From NCBI GenBank assembly GCA_023014365.1, contig JAEBUN010000002.1, positions 3,534,001-3,598,000 on the forward strand: a stretch of 64,000 bases of DNA, given 5' to 3'. Position 1 is the stretch's first letter; the number at the start of each line of letters is the position of its first letter. Origin of the DNA: Lepiota brunneoincarnata (taxonomy: Eukaryota > Basidiomycota > Agaricomycetes > Agaricales > Agaricaceae). This document shows positions 58,507-64,000 of the stretch, in pieces. Under the pieces are notes generated by a model. That model searched no databases. It was not told where the DNA came from and saw only the letters and a program-made list of their open reading frames with translations. The position numbers and the translations under genes are program-made.

Positions 58507-60083
58507 AGGGGGGTATGAGCAAGCTGCTGTACTGTACAAACATCAAAAAAATGACAGAAAATCATGTTTTGTATTGTAAACTTGACCACATGAGTAGAGT
58601 TGCATTGACTTGTGCTAAGTGACAATCATCAGAATTTCAAAGTGATTCAGTTGCTACGAGCCAATAGGATTCATCTTCAAGGTTCACTCTCAGGGAAGCT
58701 TTTGGGCTTTGCTCATGGATGGATACTTCCAGGAGGAACTTGATTCTCCGGAACACCTGAGTACTACTAACAATCCCTGCAATATGGCTTGTTTGGTGAG
58801 TGGTATATACACTGCACTCTAATCCTTGGGTGCCAGACTCGTCGTTTGAAATGGGTTTGATGATAGCATTCATGGTCCTAATCTTGCTCGGAAACCGATT
58901 TGTCCAAATGACCGCTACTAAGCACCACTGCGATTCTTGGACCCCGCATCGCAATCATGGACGTTGCATTCATTGGGCTCTAATGTCCCACTTTAACGCC
59001 CAAGACATTCAAAGGCTATGGTGGGATATCGCAAAGTATGCTCAGCCCATCGAGCAGACTGAGGGCGCTCAGTGTTCGTGGACATAGCCGTGAAAGAGTT
59101 AGGACTGAGAGCGCTAAGGGCTTCTTTCCCTCGACTTTGGAAGCTCTGAATTGGACATCTCCTTTCCCCACCCGCCCCCTCCAGGGGCGAGCACACATCA
59201 GTAAAATAGGATAAGTAAGTCACATCTGACTGTGACTACCTATGATATCGATCGAAAGCAGAGTCCGACGAACATATATCAGTGGGCCCGCTCGAGAGAC
59301 GGAGCTAAGGAGGGCGAAGATCAAGAGACATGATTAGAGGGTTATCTTTGGACCATTAGGAGTCTGGGATGCAAATGGGGATGCTGTGGCGTTGGAGATA
59401 ACTACAAGTACGGGAGCCGAAGTAGCTGCCACGCAGAGGAAAGGGGGCAGGATTGAGGTCGCTTGCTGCCCTTTGCCACCACTTGCGCTCTCGGCCTAGT
59501 GCTTGGCATTCATAAGCCTACCAGTCTCCAAGCGTACATACATTTGGGAAAACTCTGCATTGATTCGACCCAAGTGACTTATGCGTAAAATTCGCAGATA
59601 CTAATCAAGGTTCTAGTTGCTTATGTCGCCCGCCACATGACCGGAGCATTGAAGGCCCGAAGCTTAAGGTTCCACCTGGGCTATCCTGTCAATGATCTTC
59701 ACGCGCCTATTATCTCCATCCCCAATTTTTCAGTTGAAATTCTCAAACATAAACTCGACGTGAAGGGATGGAATTGCAAAGGATTCCAATGAGGTACGCG
59801 AGAAGTGGGGGGGGGGGGGGGCTTGTACGGACATCCCTCATCCTCATCAGAGGCTAAGCCCGAGACCATCGCGCACCATCATTGATGGTTAATCAAACTT
59901 CGAGAACAGAGGAGATCAGGTGTAACTTTGTTCCCACTATCCAGGGCTGCAAGGAACCGGATAACGGAAGACTGTCAATAGATAGCGATGAGACTTTTTA
60001 AAGGCTAGTAGGGTACGCACAGCGCCGAGCGTTGTGAGCTGACTACATAGTATAGGAATGAGCGTCTCCACGTCACACCCAGC
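58507..60083. other. Intergenic region, no supported gene
   Basis: Weak frames near 58637-59087 on both strands show no recognisable domain. A run of 15 G lies at about 59807-59821. Sequence from about 59890 is the upstream region of the next gene and resembles 62915-63090. Confidence 0.5.
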
Positions 60084-60091
60084 TATATAAA
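60084..60091 (+). promoter_or_regulatory. TATA box of O-methyltransferase 1
   Basis: TATATAAA, 49 bp before the ATG at 60133. The paralogue has TATAAAT at 63080, 44 bp before its ATG. Confidence 0.65.
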
Positions 60092-60132
60092 GCCAGCAAC
60101 CGTTCTCGGTAGTTCTTCGCGTCCCCAGGACC

Positions 60133-62001
60133 ATGTCGAGTGCACCGATCAAGAAAAGCGAGGTCTCTTCCCTCGTCTCGATGATCGCCAACTCCGCTGG
60201 CATCATTGAGTCTTACTATGAAAGGAGCTCAAAGCCTTATGTTCCATCTCTCACTGACCTGGAGCCACATCCATTGGATACCGAGCTCCCCGCACCGGAG
60301 CTCAGGGCTGCTACACGAATACTCGAAGGAGCGTGCGCTCAGCTCTGTGCATTGCTTACGCGCCCTAACCATAACTTGCTCAACGTGTGTAACTTTTCCG
60401 AGTTCCGCTCCACGGACGAACGGCTTAGCTTCTTGCGTATACTCTAGAAATTTTTGATTGTGCATCATACTCATTTATTCTGTCCACTCGACTAAATGGT
60501 TTTGTTTGCAGCATTACGTGTCAGTGTGCATCAATGTTGTCCTCAATGCCAAAGTGGTCGACGTGATCGGTACCGACCCGAATGGGATGCCCATCGAGAA
60601 AATCAGCGAGGAAACCGGGATTGAAGCCAACAAATTAGGACGTGTGCTACGTTTGTTATGTACCCACCACATTTTCACTGAAGGTCTGTTCCACCAATAC
60701 GGTACCGGTACAATTTCGATGCTTAATATCTAGTGACAGTTTCTGCCGATGTCTTCGCCAACAATCGTCTGAGCATACAGTTACAGAGTTCGGACCCATT
60801 TGCGAGCGGAGGTCTTCATCTGTAAGCACCTTATTGAGCTTTGGTATGCGACAACTGACACGGTTTCCAGCGTGGACGAGCACTACAAGGCGGCCGGCTA
60901 CTTGTATGAGACACTCTCGGACCCCGAGTGGGGCAAGTCGAGCGCACACCACCAATCAGCATTCAATAAACAGACTGGGTATCCAGGTCCCCTCTTCGTG
61001 TACTACGAAGGAGTAAGCACTTCCAGTATATTCGAGTCTCTTGTAACACGATCCAACAGAAGGACAGCGAAAAGGGAGCTGAACTGGGTGCGCGTTTTGG
61101 CCGAGGCATTATAGGGCTCAGTGCTGCAAACGGGGCGCTTGGGGTCACGAAAGGTAGCTCTCAATATTCGTCATGTTCCGAATCATTGACGGTTTGTGGT
61201 GGGCAGATTTTCCGTGGCATGAAATGCCCGATGGAACGGTTGTCAACGACATTGGCGGAGGTGTTGGACACATTTCTATCCAACTTGCGAAGGCATACCC
61301 GAATCTCAGATTCAAACTGCAAGACCTCCCCGAGCGGATCAAACAAGCAAAGAACGAGATCTGGCCCAAAGAATGCCCTGAGGCAATCGAGAAGAATCGC
61401 ATCGAATTCAGGGCATTTGATTTCTTCAAGGAATCCCCCATTGTCAATTGTGATGTCTACTTTGTGAAAAAATTCCAAACAAACAAACATCGAACTGCCA
61501 ATTAACTAACCCTCTCTCTACAACCTTAGCTGAAAAACATCATGTACGTTCTTATTGTTGGAGTTACCCATGACCATTCTAATAGATTATAACACAAGTC
61601 ATGACTGGCCTGATGCAGAGGCAATCACAATACTTACCAACATCAGGAAGGCGATGGGCCAAAATAGTCGCGTCCTGATCCGTCCGTATTTCTTCGCATC
61701 AATTAACCCACAGGAATTTAACCTTGGTTATTTCTCAGACGAACACATTCTCCAGACAGCCAACCGCGTACCAGATGAAGAAAGCTCCTTTACGCAAGCT
61801 CCCGAGCCCCTTCTCCCCAACTTCGGTGTCGGTCGGGTTATGCAATACAATACGGACCTTGGCATGTTGTGCATGTTGAACAGCAAGGAGCGTCGGCTTG
61901 ATGAGTTCATAAAGCTTGGGAAAGCAGCTGGGCTTGAATTCCACATGTTGTGGGATTTTGGTGACTTGGGCGGTGTTGAGCTACGCCTCCCTCGGGTTTG
62001 A
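60133..62001 (+). CDS. SAM-dependent O-methyltransferase 1 (COMT-like), 8 exons
   Basis: Exons read as 60133-60384, 60512-60683, 60740-60821, 60871-61012, 61060-61153, 61207-61463, 61530-61543 and 61599-62001, giving 471 residues. The N-terminal half is a winged-helix dimerisation region (KISEETGIEANKLGRVLRLL). The SAM-binding loop is NDIGGGVGHISIQLAK, with LQDLPERI and FDFF following. The catalytic His lies in the HDWPD motif reached through the 14-bp exon 7. These are the landmarks of plant-type class II O-methyltransferases that methylate hydroxyl groups on small aromatic or polyketide products. Length is typical for fungal members. The two short introns around exon 7 are the least certain. 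Substrate unknown; no synthase gene is in view. Confidence 0.9.
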
Positions 62002-63123
62002 TTCATTGCTAAGCTTCTAGCACCGGTCGCACATGGTTCTTCGCGGTGGAGGGCCTCAAACAAGAATCGCCGGAATATATGGATTCTTCTTGTACTGTAC
62101 TATATATACATAGACTCAATCAATCTACTCACCTCTAGTTTGAGAACCACCCGCGATCATCGCGGCCTGGGGGCGAACGTCGCATAGGCGCTCACACACT
62201 CACATGATACCGGCGAGGAGCCGAGACTGCATTTACTTATGTCTGAAGAGGGACTCTGAGAGATAAGATACATATACATCTCCTAAATATGTCGTCGTCG
62301 CGAGCGTGGTGTAATTGATGTCGTCTCGAATGTCCCTCCCTATCTCATATTATTACTCACCTTCCTGAACTATCTATACCTCCCAATTACCACTTTGAAT
62401 TTCAGCATCGCCGCATCACACTGTCATTCTGTTGGGAGGCCGTCCATTCACCCCTTCTACTCCTTACCCGGACATTTATACCCATAACACTCGTCCCCCT
62501 TCTCGCGCCTGCGCGCGACTGGGAGAACCAAGTTATAATTAGTCCCATCCTGGCTCTGATAGGCACTGATCGGACCGTCTCTTCCAGATCTCAAGCTGTT
62601 TATTATTTAGGAAGTGATAGTGGGGCCCGCTATCCCATTAGAGTGCCTTGAAAATTCAAAGCCTCAACTTCCGCTTACAATTCGTCCCCATTTGCTCCCA
62701 CCTGCCATTTTCATCCCCGGTTATTCAGCGGAGCCGCAGATGCAGTGATGTTACAAAAGAAAAGGGTGTATGTGATAAGATGGGAGATCACTTTCGTGAA
62801 TACATCTCATATTGTGTGTTGGCCTTTGTGCGTTGAATGATCACCTTGACGGTGCCTCCGAGATGGGGGTGTATTTTCTCCGAAATTATCGTGTCCCACC
62901 GTTCAATCTCCGAGAACAAAGGAATTCGAGTTCTGGTGTAATTTTAGGCCTTCTGGCCAAGTCCGCAAGGAACCGGATAAGCAAAGATAATCTGAGAGGG
63001 TGCTGAGCACTAATAAGGTATGCGTGAACATCAAGCGTTGTAGGCCGACCGACCGTACATCATAATGAGCTTCCAGGAATATAAATACGACGAACGCTCT
63101 CTGTAGCCCGTTACTTCTCTTTC
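62002..63123. other. Intergenic region between tandem O-methyltransferases
   Basis: No gene. The last 200 bp resemble the upstream region of gene 1 (shared GCAAGGAACCGGATAA and an AGCGTTGT block), so the duplication includes the promoter. TATA-like TATAAAT at 63080. Confidence 0.6.
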
Positions 63124-64000
63124 ATGTCGACTACACCATTTAAGAGAGGCGAGGTTTCTGCCCTCGTTTCGATGATTGCGAACTCCGCCCGGGTCATCGA
63201 GTCTTACTATGAGAGGAGCTCAAAACCCTATGTTCCATCTCTCGCTGACCTGGAGCCACATCCACTGGATAGTGAGCTGTCTTCTTCGGAGCTCAGGACC
63301 GCCACTCAAATACTCGAAGGGGCGTGTGCTCAACTCTGTGCATTGCTCACACGCCCTAGCCATAACTTGGTCAACGTGTGTAATAATTCCATGCCATGAT
63401 CCGCAGATGGCCGGCTTACCTTGTTCTGTCTACTCTAGAAACTTATGAGTGTATGCACGCGATAGATCATCACTCTCTCCACTCAGCTGAGCAACGTCTG
63501 TAGGTTTATCTCCCAGCATGCCTCAACGTAGTCCTCAACGCCCAAGTGGTCGACACAATTGGTACAGACCGGAATGGGATGTCGACCGAGAAAATCAGCG
63601 AAAAAACTGGCATAGAACCAAAGAAATTGGGTCGTGTAATGCGTCTGCTATGCACCCACCATATTTTTACCGAGGGTTTGTCCCCACCTGATGTAAAATT
63701 TAGCATCATTTCAACGTTCACGGTTTTTAGTCTCCGCAGACACTTTCGCCAACAATCGTTTGAGTATACAATTACAGGCCTCGAACCCTTTAACGAGCGC
63801 TGCCCTTCACCTGTAAGTACATTTTGTTAAGCTCATCTGCGCAGCTGACGCGGACGTCAGAGCGGACGAGCACCACAAGGTGTCCAGTTACTTATACGAG
63901 ACTCTCGCAGACCCCGAGTGGGGCACGTCGGATGCCCATCACCACTCGCCGTTCAATAAACAATCCGGGTATCCTGGCCCCCTCTTCACATACTATGAAG
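63124..64000 (+). CDS. O-methyltransferase 2, tandem paralogue, cut by window end
   Basis: Exons 63124-63375, 63504-63675, 63731-63812 and 63861 onward match gene 1 in size exactly for the first three (252, 172 and 82 bp), with the same phases. About 75-80% of residues agree by eye (SMIANSA.VIESYYERSSKP). Introns differ in length and sequence. The SAM-binding and catalytic parts lie beyond the window, so activity cannot be judged. No stop or frame break is seen in the visible part. Confidence 0.85.

Noticed and set aside
59807..59821. Run of 15 G as a functional quadruplex
   Set aside because: A single homopolymer in intergenic DNA; length is easily mis-sequenced and no context supports a role.
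60133..64000. Biosynthetic gene cluster
   Set aside because: Only two methyltransferases are visible; no synthase, oxidase, transporter or regulator lies within the window on this side.

Overview
The window is nuclear DNA of a filamentous fungus, almost certainly a basidiomycete (Agaricomycetes). Genes carry many short introns (about 48-65 bp, GT..AG), and the mobile elements are ones expanded in that group: a KDZ (Kyakuja-Dileera-Zisupton) transposon, a Tnp2-type CACTA element, Ty3/gypsy elements and a LINE. I cannot name the species. No rRNA, tRNA or CRISPR array was found.

Layout. 1-2.7 kb: two small spliced forward-strand genes, one with a perfect Zn(II)2Cys6 cysteine spacing. 2.76-9.7 kb: a reverse-strand Ty3/gypsy element with a nearly open pol. 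The 8-bp palindrome TAAGCTTA is scattered through both stretches at very high density. 10.8-27.2 kb: a ~210-bp direct repeat flanks a chromovirus LTR that is split by a 15.5-kb KDZ transposon (540-bp inverted repeats, 5-bp target duplication). That transposon contains a decayed transposase, at least five other coding stretches on both strands, and two solo LTRs. 27.2-33.9 kb: a reverse-strand LINE (ORF1, endonuclease, RT) split by a solo LTR. 33.9-46.6 kb: the 3' end of a forward-strand Ty3/gypsy integrase, split in frame by an 11.3-kb CACTA element that itself holds a solo LTR. 47.1-47.8 kb: another solo LTR. 48.2-56.2 kb: a full-length but decayed chromovirus with both LTRs, a target duplication, an apparent self-priming site and an extra zinc-knuckle ORF after pol. 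56.4-58.1 kb: a 1.7-kb inverted repeat. 58.5-64 kb: ordinary fungal gene space with two tandem O-methyltransferase genes, the second cut by the window end.

The insertions give a readable nesting order, because seven have matching target duplications: KDZ CAAGG, CACTA GAT, chromovirus CAGGG, and solo LTRs TAGTG, CCTCT, ATAAG and CCCAG, with an eighth, TGGCT, inside the CACTA element. Decay is often by single in-frame TGA codons at positions where Arg (CGA) fits, suggesting C-to-T change at CpG in silenced repeats. The only clearly metabolic host genes are the two O-methyltransferases. All intron and exon coordinates are read by eye and were not checked against transcripts.
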